Below are positions 44,677 to 53,399 of a stretch of 64,000 nt of DNA, in pieces. A program made the translations under genes and the position numbers. Positions within the stretch are counted from its first letter, which is position 1, and each line of letters opens with the position of its first letter. Source of the DNA: an uncultured Paracoccaceae bacterium (GTDB lineage Bacteria > Pseudomonadota > Alphaproteobacteria > Rhodobacterales > Rhodobacteraceae). The notes beneath the pieces are model-generated. The model did no database searches. It worked only from the letters and a program-made list of their open reading frames with translations, and was not told where the DNA came from. The stretch is from positions 744,001 to 808,000 of the forward strand of contig CANLVD010000001.1 of assembly GCA_947494445.1 (NCBI GenBank), in the 5' to 3' direction.

Positions 44677-44764
44677 CGCAGGACATTGCCAGTGAAGCTA
44701 TGGACTGCTAGGTGGCGAGCCAGATGCTTTTCGCAAAGATGCACACAAAAAGGAGCCCTGGGTT

Positions 44765-46159
44765 ATGGCGACCGATTATATTGTCAAAGACATCAATCTT
44801 GCGGAGTTCGGCCGCAAGGAACTGGACATCGCCGAGACCGAAATGCCCGGGCTGATGGCCCTGCGTGAGGAGTTCGGTGACAGCAAGCCGCTGACAGGCG
44901 CGCGCATCGCAGGCTCGCTGCACATGACCATCCAGACGGCTGTGCTGATCGAGACGCTGGTGCATCTGGGCGCGGATGTGCGCTGGGCGTCTTGCAATAT
45001 CTTCTCCACCCAGGATCATGCAGCTGCGGCCATCGCCGCGGGCGGAACACCGGTTTTTGCCATCAAGGGCGAGACGCTTGAAGAATACTGGGACTATGCC
45101 GACCGGATCTTCTTCTTCGAGGAAGGCACATGCAACATGATCCTTGATGACGGTGGCGATGCGACCATGTACATCCTGATTGGTGCGCGGGTTGAAGCAG
45201 GCGAGACCAGTCTGATCGATGTGCCGACGTCAGAGGAAGAGGTCGCGCTCTTCGCCCAGATCAGAAAGCGTCTGGCCGAAAGCCCCGGCTGGTTCACCAA
45301 ACAGCGCGACGCGATCAAGGGTGTCTCGGAAGAAACCACGACAGGCGTCCACCGTCTGTACCAACTGGTCGAAAAGGGCCTGCTGCCTTTCCCTGCGATC
45401 AACGTGAACGACAGCGTGACCAAGTCGAAATTCGACAACAAGTACGGCTGCAAGGAAAGCCTTGTTGACGGTATCCGCCGGGCAACCGATACCATGATGG
45501 CTGGCAAGACGGCTGTGGTTCTGGGTTATGGGGATGTCGGCAAGGGCTCTGCGGCCTCGCTGCGCGGGGCAGGTGCCCGTGTCAAAGTCACGGAAGTCGA
45601 TCCGATCTGCGCGCTTCAAGCGGCCATGGACGGTTTTGAGGTCGTGACCATGGAAGATGTCGCGCCAACCGCCGATATCTTCATCACAACGACTGGCAAC
45701 AAGGATGTCATCCGGCTTGAGCACATGCGCGAGATGAAGGACATGGCGATTGTCGGCAACATCGGCCATTTCGACAATGAAATTCAGGTGGCTGCCCTGA
45801 AAAACCACACCTGGATCAACATCAAGGATCAGGTGGACATGATCACCTTCCCCTCGGGCAACCGGATGATCCTGCTGTCGCAGGGCCGTCTGTTGAACCT
45901 GGGCAACGCGACCGGGCATCCATCTTTCGTGATGTCGGCCAGCTTCACCAATCAGGTGCTGGCGCAGATCGAATTGTGGACCAAGGGTGACCAGTACGAC
46001 AATTCGGTACACATCCTTCCCAAGCATCTGGATGAGAAGGTCGCACGGCTTCATCTTGCCAAAATCGGTGTCAAACTGACCGAGCTTCAGCCAGAACAGG
46101 CCGATTACATCGGTGTCTCGAAAGACGGCCCCTTCAAGCCAGAACACTATCGCTACTGA
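44765..46159 (+). CDS. ahcY: Adenosylhomocysteinase
   Basis: A 464-residue S-adenosylhomocysteine hydrolase, which splits SAH to adenosine and homocysteine with bound NAD. The NAD motif is [19 protein letters not shown] (about 258-276), the substrate segments include [16 protein letters not shown] and [16 protein letters not shown], and the C-terminus KPEHYRY with Lys/Tyr is intact. The length fits the bacterial form with an insertion of about 40 residues. The start follows AAAAAGGAGCCC. A terminator follows. Confidence 0.98.
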   Translation: MATDYIVKDINLAEFGRKELDIAETEMPGLMALREEFGDSKPLTGARIAGSLHMTIQTAVLIETLVHLGADVRWASCNIFSTQDHAAAAIAAGGTPVFAIKGETLEEYWDYADRIFFFEEGTCNMILDDGGDATMYILIGARVEAGETSLIDVPTSEEEVALFAQIRKRLAESPGWFTKQRDAIKGVSEETTTGVHRLYQLVEKGLLPFPAINVNDSVTKSKFDNKYGCKESLVDGIRRATDTMMAGKTAVVLGYGDVGKGSAASLRGAGARVKVTEVDPICALQAAMDGFEVVTMEDVAPTADIFITTTGNKDVIRLEHMREMKDMAIVGNIGHFDNEIQVAALKNHTWINIKDQVDMITFPSGNRMILLSQGRLLNLGNATGHPSFVMSASFTNQVLAQIELWTKGDQYDNSVHILPKHLDEKVARLHLAKIGVKLTELQPEQADYIGVSKDGPFKPEHYRY

Positions 46160-46189
46160 CCGAATACGGTCCCTTATCGCCTGAAAATT

Positions 46190-46229
46190 GGGCAATCCTG
46201 CGCTTCACGCCGGGGTTGCCCTTTCTTTT
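46190..46229 (+). terminator. Intrinsic terminator after ahcY
   Basis: GGGCAATCC (46190-46198) pairs with GGGTTGCCC (46213-46221), including one G-T pair, across a 14-base loop. It is followed by TTTCTTTT. Confidence 0.85.
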
Positions 46230-46289
46230 GCTTGGCAGAAATCATCGATTCGTGGTCTCATGCAGTCAGAAGCAAATAAGGAGATGACG

Positions 46290-46535
46290 ATGAAAAAGAC
46301 GCCGACCCTTCTTGCCTGCGCTGCCCTGCTGATGGCCGCACCGATGGCTATCGCCCAAGGGTGCAGTGGTTACGGCCACGCCAAGATGACTATGGCCGAA
46401 GCTGAGCCAGCTGAAGAAATGCTCTCGATCGCGGCTGATGAAACAACGCTTATGGCATCGCTTGATTGCTCGGCACTGGAAGGTGCAGAGCTTGCATCCT
46501 GCACGGCCAAGAACACGGCTGCTTTGGCCAACTGA
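46290..46535 (+). CDS. Small exported hypothetical protein with cysteines
   Basis: An 81-residue protein: a signal peptide (MKKTPTLLACAALLMAAPMA, cleavage near AIAQ) and a mature part of about 58 residues with three cysteines (GCSGYG, LDCSALEG, SCTAKN). The start at 46290 is decided by AAGGAG at 46278-46283; the ATG at 46284 touches that site and is too close. No family is recognised. A strong terminator follows 13 bases after the stop, so it is a monocistronic gene. Confidence 0.78.
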   Translation: MKKTPTLLACAALLMAAPMAIAQGCSGYGHAKMTMAEAEPAEEMLSIAADETTLMASLDCSALEGAELASCTAKNTAALAN

Positions 46536-46547
46536 TCCTAAGACCAG

Positions 46548-46576
46548 CGCGCGAACCGGGGTTTCGGTTCGCGTTT
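46548..46576 (+). terminator. Intrinsic terminator after the small exported gene
   Basis: CGCGAACCG (46550-46558) pairs perfectly with CGGTTCGCG (46565-46573) across a 6-base loop and is followed by TTT. Confidence 0.85.
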
Positions 46577-46936
46577 GACTAAAATCCGCCAAACACAAAA
46601 GTTGTAATCTCAAGTCAGATGCGCTTGGTGTTATGTGGCTGGAGGGGTGAGAACACCCGCTGATCGCGCGACCAGCTCCCCACATGACGCGCCATTCAAT
46701 TTTGAACAAGCTGAGGGGCGTGCTGAGGCACGGGGCAGCGTATGTCTGCGCAATCTGGTTCGGGGTGGATCAGGGATCGCAAGCTCGTCACAACATCGCA
46801 TTGGCTCCGGTTTCTGGCACGCATGGTGGCACGGAGGTGGTCGTTCTCATGGACGGCCACCTCCTGTGCGTTTTGGGACAGGCAGTCGATCAGCATACAC
46901 TGGCACCTGCTGCGTGAACTGGTTAGGTCTTACCCC
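46577..46936. other. Gene-poor gap before the extensin-like gene
   Basis: 360 bases without a well-supported gene. An open frame on the plus strand (46684-46917, 77 residues, starting MTRHSILNKLRG) lacks a ribosome-binding site and recognisable family features, so I do not call it. The region probably carries the promoter of the extensin-like gene. No repeat or RNA gene was recognised. Confidence 0.4.
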
Positions 46937-47695
46937 ATGACGCCGCCAAAAATCACCAGACTGACAGGCCGACCCGACGCCGACCCGGACCCAAAACCTT
47001 CGGGTGGTGGCGTCGCAGCCGCTGTGTTTACCCTGCTTGTGCTGGGGGCCATGATCGCCGGGTTCTGGATGCTCAAGGACAGCAAATACAATCCACGGAC
47101 CCCGCTTGACCCCTTGGCAGAGTTGCATGTCGCCACGTCCTATCAACTGGCCCGCACGGCAGAGGATCCGCTGCTGTGTCAGGCGGCTTTGGCGACCTTG
47201 CAGGCGCAGTTTTCCACTGTTGAGGATCAGGTGGACAGTGCGTTGTGCCACATCCGCCCCAATGTCGAACTGACGTCGCTGGCAGGTGCGGACCTGACGG
47301 ACATCAATACTCGTTGCGCAACTGCACTGCGGCTCGCGATGTGGGACCATCACATCGTGCAACCCGCAGCGCTTCAGCACTTCGGGCAGGGGGTCCGCCG
47401 AATAAATCATTTTGGCAGCTACTCCTGTCGGCGGATGCGGACCTCGTCTGGCGCGTCAACAGCGATGAGCGCCCATGCCACCGCAGACGCCATCGACATC
47501 GCAGGCGTTACTTTGGGCGACGGACGGTCGTTGAGCCTGCACAGCGGCTGGGACCTTCCCGCGCAGTCAGGCTTCTGGCGCGACCTGCGCGATGGCGCGT
47601 GCAGACTTTTCCCAACTGTCTTGTCACCAGATTACAATGCGCTTCACGCAGATCACTTCCACTTTGCGAAGGGACGATGGGGGGCCTGTCGTTAG
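46937..47695 (+). CDS. Extensin-like family protein
   Basis: A 252-residue protein with a short cytoplasmic start and one membrane helix (VAAAVFTLLVLGAMIAGFWML, about 26-46). A conserved C-terminal domain of the bacterial extensin-like family follows: CQAALATLQAQFSTVEDQ, SCRRMRTSSGASTAMSAHA, then ADAIDIAGVTLGDGRSLSL and NALHADHFHFAKG. The HxxxADAID and HADHFH patterns resemble peptidase M15/VanY-like metal sites, so a cell-wall role is possible. It is anchored to the inner membrane with the domain in the periplasm. Confidence 0.85.
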   Translation: MTPPKITRLTGRPDADPDPKPSGGGVAAAVFTLLVLGAMIAGFWMLKDSKYNPRTPLDPLAELHVATSYQLARTAEDPLLCQAALATLQAQFSTVEDQVDSALCHIRPNVELTSLAGADLTDINTRCATALRLAMWDHHIVQPAALQHFGQGVRRINHFGSYSCRRMRTSSGASTAMSAHATADAIDIAGVTLGDGRSLSLHSGWDLPAQSGFWRDLRDGACRLFPTVLSPDYNALHADHFHFAKGRWGACR

Positions 47696-47776
47696 AATGG
47701 ATGTGGCTATTGGTCCACTGCGGGATGCGCGGTGATAACGCGTTTATGCAAATACACCAATGACTGCCTTCAAAGG

Positions 47777-47803
47777 GTGCAGGAGGAGACAGACCTCCTG
47801 CAC
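47777..47803. terminator. Hairpin between convergent genes
   Basis: GTGCAGGAGG (47777-47786) pairs perfectly with CCTCCTGCAC (47794-47803) across the loop AGACAGA. It lies between the extensin-like and creatinase stops and probably serves both. Confidence 0.75.
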
Positions 47804-47812
47804 AGACTGACC

Positions 47813-49015
47813 TCATGAAATCACATTGTGCTCCGGCCCATAGGGATACCCCGTGATGTTCTCATTGCCGTCTTCGGTGATGACCAGAATGTCATGTTCG
47901 CGATACCCACCGGCACCATCGGTCCCTTCCGGCACGGTTAGCATAGGTTCCATAGAGATGACCATGCCGGGCTCCAGCACAGTGTCGATGTCCTCGCGCA
48001 ACTCCAGTCCGGCCTCCCGTCCGTAGTAGTGGGACAGCACACCGAAAGAATGACCGTAACCAAAAGTCCGGTACTGAAGCAGATCACGCTCTTCGAAGAA
48101 ATTATTGATCTTTTCGGTGATATGCGCGCAGCTTGCACCCGGTTTAAGCAGGCTCACGCCATACTCATGGGCTGCAACATTGGCCTCCCAGATCTTTAGG
48201 CTGGCGTGGTCGACTGTGTCCACGAAGAGCGTACGCTCAAGTGCAGTGTAGTAGGCGCTGATCATCGGAAAGGTATTGAGGCTGAGGATGTCGCCCTTCA
48301 GCAAGGTTCGCCCTGTGACGGGGTTATGTGCACCGTCCGTGTTGATGCCGGATTGGAACCAGACCCATGTGTCACGGTATTCTGCATCCGGAAAGCGCTG
48401 TGCAATCTCCAGCTCCATCGCATCCCGGCCCGCCATGGCCACGTCAATCTCACGGGTGCCAGCCCTGATCGCGTCCCGCACCGCATACCCACCTACATCG
48501 GCGACCCCGGCGCAGGATCGGATCAATGCGATTTCAGCAGCAGATTTATGCATTCTTTGACGCATCGTGATTGGGGCCACATCGACCACAGCTTTTGGCG
48601 ACAGGAAGCTGTCCATCAATTCCTGTTGTGTGAGTGTCAGATGATCCGCCTCGTGCCCGATGGTTTTGCCAGCACCGGTGACGGATAAAACTGCGCGCCA
48701 GTAGTTGTTTCGTTGCCAGTCCGTGTAGGTGATGTTGTCGCCATGGCTCCGCCGCCAAGGTTGGGCTGCATCAATTCCGGCGCTGATGGTCACATCTTCG
48801 GTTTGAGTCACAACCAGGGCATAAGGCCGACCGAACGCGCAATAGAGAAACCCTGAATAGTAAGCAACGTTATGCATCGAGGTGAAAACACAGGCATCAA
48901 TGCCGTTGGCTTCCATGTCTGCACGCAAACGCGTCAGGCGGGTTTCATATTCTTGCGGTTCAAAGGGAAGTGTCTTTTCACCCTGATGAAAACGGTAGAA
49001 TTCTGGACGATCCAT
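47813..49015 (-). CDS. Creatinase (creatine amidinohydrolase)
   Basis: A 400-residue pita-bread-fold enzyme. The sequence matches Pseudomonas creatinase in many places as I recall it: FTSMHNVAYYSGFLYCAFGR, the active-site region TWVWFQSGINTDGAHNP, KGDILSLNTFPMISAYYTAL and FGYGHSFGVLSHYYGREAG near the end. It hydrolyses creatine to sarcosine and urea and belongs to the M24 fold without metal-dependent peptidase activity. The start at 49015 follows AAGGAGCCAGCA. No creatininase or sarcosine oxidase gene lies in the window. Related M24 hydrolases are the alternative, but the match is close. Confidence 0.9.
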   Translation of the reverse strand: MDRPEFYRFHQGEKTLPFEPQEYETRLTRLRADMEANGIDACVFTSMHNVAYYSGFLYCAFGRPYALVVTQTEDVTISAGIDAAQPWRRSHGDNITYTDWQRNNYWRAVLSVTGAGKTIGHEADHLTLTQQELMDSFLSPKAVVDVAPITMRQRMHKSAAEIALIRSCAGVADVGGYAVRDAIRAGTREIDVAMAGRDAMELEIAQRFPDAEYRDTWVWFQSGINTDGAHNPVTGRTLLKGDILSLNTFPMISAYYTALERTLFVDTVDHASLKIWEANVAAHEYGVSLLKPGASCAHITEKINNFFEERDLLQYRTFGYGHSFGVLSHYYGREAGLELREDIDTVLEPGMVISMEPMLTVPEGTDGAGGYREHDILVITEDGNENITGYPYGPEHNVIS

Positions 49016-49326
49016 TGCTGGCTCCTTCGTCATCATGCGGATGTGCAAAACGAGGAAGCCGATCTCCCTCGACTGCACAGCAGCAAAGAAAAATCCCGGC
49101 GTTCAGGAAAAGGGATCGGGTTTGCATGAGAATGCTGGCGACGCCATCGCCGACCCGTAAGTTCACATGGACGAAAAGGGCCATCGAAAGCAAGTGAATT
49201 TAGTGGATGCGCACATCGACATAACAAGTGGCATCGCCCCACGTGGGCTTAATCCAGACTGTTCAACCCAAGTTTGAGCCCTAGGCCGCCGGGCTTGTTT
49301 GTGTAATCCCGGCGGGCAATCAAATC
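49016..49326. other. 311-base gap upstream of creatinase
   Basis: No gene is supported here. The part next to creatinase holds its ribosome-binding site and presumably its promoter on the minus strand. The other end contains the hairpin at 49286-49315 described separately. Confidence 0.5.
49286..49315 (-). terminator. Hairpin after the DUF1761 gene
   Basis: CCGCCGGG (49286-49293) pairs perfectly with CCCGGCGG (49308-49315) across a 14-base loop, 11 bases beyond the stop of the minus-strand gene. No T run follows on that strand. Confidence 0.6.
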
Positions 49327-49716
49327 TTACGCCATCATCAACGTCACAACGACCGACATGATGATGCAGCCAACCGTTGCATAGGTGCCATCGATCAGGG
49401 TCAGTTTGAAGGGCCTACCCGCAAAGCCGTTGTTGGTGGCAATCCAGGGCACCACCAGAAACAGGCCGATGCCGATGCCGCGCACCAGCCCACCGAACAG
49501 ATCCGAAGGCGGGGACATGTACCACATGTGCCGCATCATGCCGGCCACCAGAACCGTTGCCACGAAACTCAGGATGTAGGGAACCGGGTTCTTGCGGTCG
49601 ATGGTCTCTTCAGTCAGACCGTTCGCGGCCATCCAGGGTTTGGCCATGACCCCGTACCAGATTGCACCCCAGATATAACTGGCCACGGCTGCCAGAAGCA
49701 CTGTCAGAATTCCCAT
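49327..49716 (-). CDS. DUF1761 membrane protein
   Basis: A 129-residue membrane protein with four hydrophobic segments. The start MGILTVLLAAVASYIWGAIWYGVMAKPWM and the later FKLTLIDGTYATVGCIIMSV fit the DUF1761 family, whose function is unknown. The motif IWGAIWYG at the first helix is characteristic. It appears monocistronic, with a 40-base gap to the EVE-domain gene. Confidence 0.88.
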   Translation of the reverse strand: MGILTVLLAAVASYIWGAIWYGVMAKPWMAANGLTEETIDRKNPVPYILSFVATVLVAGMMRHMWYMSPPSDLFGGLVRGIGIGLFLVVPWIATNNGFAGRPFKLTLIDGTYATVGCIIMSVVVTLMMA

Positions 49717-49756
49717 GATCCCCTCCCGATGTTTGCGTCATCAGGCAAGCACAGGT

Positions 49757-50179
49757 TCAGCGCTCAGGCAAGCCTCCCAGTTTGCAGATCAGGGCCCATT
49801 CGGCCTCCCGGACAGGCTGCACCGAGAGGCGGGAGTTCTTGACGAGCACCATTTCAGCCAGCGCCTCCACGCCTTTGACTTGGTCGAGCGTAACAGGGTT
49901 GGGCAGAGCATCCAGCGCGCGAATATCAACGCATTCCCAGCGGTCGTCGTCGGTGGTGCTGTCGGGGTGGATTGTCTGGCAGACCTCCACAGTGCCAACG
50001 ATCGCCTTTTCCGTCTGGGAGTGATAGAAAAACCCTCGGTCGCCAAGCGCCATCTCGCGCATGAAATTGCGGGCCTGATAGTTGCGCACCCCGTCCCATT
50101 CCTCGCCCGCGTCCCCCTTGGCGACCTGTTGGTCCCAGGACCAGGTGGAAGGCTCTGATTTGAACAGCCAGAACGCCAT
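49757..50179 (-). CDS. EVE domain-containing protein
   Basis: A 140-residue EVE/PUA-like domain protein. It has the hallmark start MAFWLFKSEPSTWSWDQQ, then WDGVRNYQARNFMREMALGD and FFYHSQTEKAIVGTVEVCQ. EVE domains bind modified bases in DNA or RNA. It starts at the last base of the YciI gene, in the common alphaproteobacterial order tsaD-gpsA-YciI-EVE. Confidence 0.93.
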   Translation of the reverse strand: MAFWLFKSEPSTWSWDQQVAKGDAGEEWDGVRNYQARNFMREMALGDRGFFYHSQTEKAIVGTVEVCQTIHPDSTTDDDRWECVDIRALDALPNPVTLDQVKGVEALAEMVLVKNSRLSVQPVREAEWALICKLGGLPER

Positions 50180-50448
50180 CAGCGCACCCGTTTGAAGCCG
50201 CGGATTTCGACTTTGGAGAACAGGTCCGCGCGGGCATAAGGGTCGCCTGCGGCCCAGGTTTCGGCCTCGGCCCGAGTGTCGACATCAACCACCAGAAGCG
50301 AACCTGCCATGTCGCCGTTGTCATCGAGCAGCGGCCCTGCAACACTGACAACACCAGTTTCCGCGACATAGGCAAGGTGTGCCTCGCGGTTGGCTTTGCG
50401 GATGTCCAGAGCGCCGGGTTTGTCGGTGCAAATCAATACGAAACTCAT
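50179..50448 (-). CDS. YciI family protein
   Basis: An 89-residue YciI-like ferredoxin-fold protein (MSFVLICTDKPGALDIRKANR, then AGPLLDDNGDMAGSLLVVD and GDPYARADLFSKVEI). The conserved His/Asp pair (REAHLAYV, GDPYARADLF) is present. ATG at 50448 has AAGGA nine bases upstream. The in-frame ATG at 50457 would overlap the gpsA stop as ATGA and is a possible alternative start. The function is unknown; family members may be small isomerases. Confidence 0.9.
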   Translation of the reverse strand: MSFVLICTDKPGALDIRKANREAHLAYVAETGVVSVAGPLLDDNGDMAGSLLVVDVDTRAEAETWAAGDPYARADLFSKVEIRGFKRVR

Positions 50449-50453
50449 TGTGG

Positions 50454-51413
50454 TCATTCCTTTCGCAGGGGCCGGTGCAGCAGGCTGGTCAGGGCTTCAG
50501 TTACGGTGATGGATCCATCAAGCACGTCCGTGACCGCTTGTGCAATCGGCATTTCCACACTGTGGCGTGCTGCCAGTTTCGTGGCGGCCGTGGCGGTTGC
50601 AATGCCCTCAATGGTCAGGCTGTCGGATTTGGCACTTGCCTTGCCGATGCGCAGACCTTCGCGGAAGTTGCGCGACTGGGCTGAGCCGCAGGTGAGGGCC
50701 AGATCACCGAGGCCGGACAGGCCGGTCAGGGTCTCTGGCTTTGCTCCCATGGCCTGTGCCAGCCGCTGCATCTCGGCAAAGCCGCGGGTCAGAAGGGCCG
50801 CGCGCGCGCTTTCGCCGAAGCCCGCGCCGACCGCGATGCCACAGGCCAGAGCGACCACGTTTTTCAATGCCCCGCCCAGTTGCACGCCCAGCGGATCATC
50901 ACTGAGGTAGAGCCTCAGACCCGCCACGGACAGCCTTTCCTGCAACTGAACACCAAGTGCTGCATCCGCACAGCCAAGGGTCAACGCCGTGGGTTTGCCC
51001 GCACCAATTTCAGCGGCAAACCCCGGGCCGCTCAGAATGGCCAGTTGGGTCAGGCCAGTCGCTGCTGCCAGATCGGTCTGTGTGGCCGCATCCGCTCCGG
51101 CCAATCCCTTGGCTGTGAGGATCAGCGGACAATCTTGCAGGTGGGTTGTGTGATTGAGCAGCCAATGTTCGGATTGCTGTGCAGGAAGCGCGAGCACAGC
51201 GAGATCGAAACCAGACGGGAGGTCTGACACACAGGTCACAGACGCCGCCAGCGGAACATCAGGCAAGCGCTTCTGGTTGATCCGAAAGCGCTGCATTTCA
51301 TCGATCTGGGCAGCATCCCGACCCCAGAGATGAACCGGTGCGCCTTTGGCCGCAAAGCAATTGGCAAGGGCCGTGCCGAATGCGCCTGCGCCGATGACCA
51401 GAACGCTGCTCAT
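50454..51413 (-). CDS. gpsA: Glycerol-3-phosphate dehydrogenase [NAD(P)+]
   Basis: A 319-residue GpsA that makes sn-glycerol-3-phosphate for phospholipids. The Rossmann motif [16 protein letters not shown] is at the N-terminus. [19 protein letters not shown] and the lysine region [17 protein letters not shown] follow, and [12 protein letters not shown] lies near the C-terminal third. The start overlaps the tsaD stop by ATGA. Confidence 0.96.
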   Translation of the reverse strand: MSSVLVIGAGAFGTALANCFAAKGAPVHLWGRDAAQIDEMQRFRINQKRLPDVPLAASVTCVSDLPSGFDLAVLALPAQQSEHWLLNHTTHLQDCPLILTAKGLAGADAATQTDLAAATGLTQLAILSGPGFAAEIGAGKPTALTLGCADAALGVQLQERLSVAGLRLYLSDDPLGVQLGGALKNVVALACGIAVGAGFGESARAALLTRGFAEMQRLAQAMGAKPETLTGLSGLGDLALTCGSAQSRNFREGLRIGKASAKSDSLTIEGIATATAATKLAARHSVEMPIAQAVTDVLDGSITVTEALTSLLHRPLRKE

Positions 51414-52486
51414 GCCTTGGCCCCTTTCTTGCCCGATCCAAGCTGGGGACTGGCAAGCGCATCCAGTGGCCAGCGCGGGCGGGCAGCCAGGGTCAGATCG
51501 GTGCGTCGGCCCGCCTGATATTGTTCCCACCCTGCCCAGGCGATCATGGCCGCATTGTCCGTGCAGAGCGCAAGTGGCGGTGCGATGCAGGGCAGGTTCG
51601 CCTCAACCGCGACCCGTTCAAGACCTGATCGAATGGCTGCATTTGCGGCGACCCCGCCTGCCACGGTGAGAGACGTCATACCTGATCCGCAAGCGTTTAA
51701 TGCGCGCCGGGTTTTCTCGCTCAGAACATCAGCGACGGCTGATTGAAAGCCTGCACACAGATCTGCCCGGTCCTGCCGATAAAGACCGCCTTGCGCATCG
51801 GCAAGCAGATCGCGCTGGCGCCGGAGGGCGGTTTTCAGGCCGGAAAAGGACATGTCGCAGCCGGGGCGGTCGAGAAGGGGCCGGGGCAGGTCGAACCGGT
51901 TCGGATCACCGGTTTTCGCCTCTGCTTCCACCGCCGGACCACCGGGATAGCCAAGCCCCAGAAGGCGCGCGGTCTTGTCAAACGCCTCACCCGGTGCGTC
52001 GTCAATGGTGCCGCCCAACCGCTGGAATTCCTCCGGGCCCGAGACGGCGATGAACTGACAATGACCGCCTGAGACCAGCACCATGAGGTAAGGGTAGTCG
52101 ATGCCATCAGTCAGACGCGGGGTCAGGGCATGACCGGCCAGATGGTTGACGCCCACATAAGGAATGCCGGTTGCCACCGACAGGGCCTTGGCGGTCATCA
52201 GTCCCGACAGAACGCCACCAATCAGACCGGGACCGGATGTGGCCGAAATCAGGGTGATCTTCTGTAAAGTAACCCCAGCTGTCTCCAAAGCCTGTTCGAT
52301 TGCGTGGTCCAACCGCTCGGCATGGGCCCGTGCTGCAATCTCTGGCACCACACCGCCGTAGCGATCATGCAGACCACCTTGACCCTTGACGACCGACGAC
52401 AGAATTTCGCGCCCTGCGCTCACCACGCTTGCGGCCGTGTCATCACAGCTGCTTTCAATGCCAAGGATCAGGGGTGATTGGGACAT
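51410..52486 (-). CDS. tsaD: tRNA N6-adenosine threonylcarbamoyltransferase TsaD
   Basis: A 358-residue TsaD that forms t6A37 in ANN-decoding tRNAs with TsaB and Tsa[16 protein letters not shown] at the start, the metal motif HLAGH in [15 protein letters not shown], and [16 protein letters not shown] are diagnostic. mtaB, which further modifies t6A, is also in this window. The start at 52486 is chosen because it matches the family N-terminus ([13 protein letters not shown]); an upstream extension would enter the divergent promoter region. Confidence 0.97.
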   Translation of the reverse strand: MSQSPLILGIESSCDDTAASVVSAGREILSSVVKGQGGLHDRYGGVVPEIAARAHAERLDHAIEQALETAGVTLQKITLISATSGPGLIGGVLSGLMTAKALSVATGIPYVGVNHLAGHALTPRLTDGIDYPYLMVLVSGGHCQFIAVSGPEEFQRLGGTIDDAPGEAFDKTARLLGLGYPGGPAVEAEAKTGDPNRFDLPRPLLDRPGCDMSFSGLKTALRRQRDLLADAQGGLYRQDRADLCAGFQSAVADVLSEKTRRALNACGSGMTSLTVAGGVAANAAIRSGLERVAVEANLPCIAPPLALCTDNAAMIAWAGWEQYQAGRRTDLTLAARPRWPLDALASPQLGSGKKGAKA

Positions 52487-52588
52487 CAACGGATTACCGG
52501 TTGTCTGGACATACACGCGCAGGTAACACCGCAGGGCGATCTTCGCAACGCGGGCTTTGAGGCCGCATCCGATCAAGAGGGCCATCGC

Positions 52589-53281
52589 TTGGCAAAAACG
52601 CTTCTGATCACCAGACCACAGGAGGCCGCCGAGGCGTTGAGCAAGCGGGTCTCGGATCTGGGCTGGGCATCTGTCATCTCTCCGGTTCTGACGATTGAAG
52701 CGCTGGACGAGGTTCCGGACCTGCAGGATGGCGAGACGCTGATCTTCACCTCACGCAACGGCGTTGAAAGTTTTGCCCGGGCCAGTACGCGCCGTGATCG
52801 ACCAGCGTTGTGCGTGGGAAATGCGACGGCGCACTGCGCAACGCAGGTGGGGTTCAGGGCCGAAACCGGCCCTGGCACAGTGGCCGGGCTGATCAGCCAT
52901 CTGGCAGATCGGCCGCGTGCGAATTTCCTGCACATTCGCGGGGAGCACACCACAGGTGATCTGGTCGGTGCAATTCGTGCCCATGGGCATCAGGCACGCG
53001 AGCATGTGCAGTACCGACAGCGCACAACGGATCTGACCGAAGAGGCAAAACAGGCTCTGGAAGCGCGTGAAATCTCTGCAATTGCTGTTTTTTCCCCGCG
53101 ATCCGGGCGGGCAATTCTGGATCAGACAAGGGCGTTCAGGGAGGCCCTGCCGCCGATGCTGTGTCTGTCACAGGCCGTTGCCGATTCGCTGCGAGATGAT
53201 CTTAAAACGCCTGTTTTCTGGGCGGAATCCCCTGATTTGGAGGGATTTTTGTCAATGCTGGCAGGGTTTGACCCGGCATGA
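52589..53281 (+). CDS. hemD: Uroporphyrinogen-III synthase
   Basis: A 230-residue HemD, closing hydroxymethylbilane to uroporphyrinogen [20 protein letters not shown] at the start, [12 protein letters not shown] and [12 protein letters not shown] are typical of this poorly conserved family. The start is TTG at 52589 behind AAGAGGG (52575-52581); no closer ATG fits. It is the first gene of hemD-Mic60-hemY, divergent from tsaD. Confidence 0.88.
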   Translation: MAKTLLITRPQEAAEALSKRVSDLGWASVISPVLTIEALDEVPDLQDGETLIFTSRNGVESFARASTRRDRPALCVGNATAHCATQVGFRAETGPGTVAGLISHLADRPRANFLHIRGEHTTGDLVGAIRAHGHQAREHVQYRQRTTDLTEEAKQALEAREISAIAVFSPRSGRAILDQTRAFREALPPMLCLSQAVADSLRDDLKTPVFWAESPDLEGFLSMLAGFDPA

Positions 53282-53399
53282 CGTAAAGGGGGTTCAGCTT
53301 GTGATTTTTCCCCCTAGAGATTATCGTGATCGCTATTAGATAATGCGTTGCCGCCACCACACGCAATTACCGTGAACCAATGCAAGGAACCGAAGGCCG

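Noticed and set aside
44640-44764. Possible SAH or SAM riboswitch upstream of ahcY
   Set aside because: The leader was read for the conserved cores I know of SAH, SAM-II and SAM/SAH riboswitches and none was recognised.
46684-46917. 77-residue open frame before the extensin-like gene
   Set aside because: No ribosome-binding site, no family features and overlapping alternative frames; kept only as a note in the gap entry.
47813-49015. DMSP lyase DddP (also an M24-fold protein common in roseobacters)
   Set aside because: The sequence matches creatinase motifs along its length (SGINTDGAHNP, FGYGHSFGVLSHYYGREAG) and not the DddP motifs I know.
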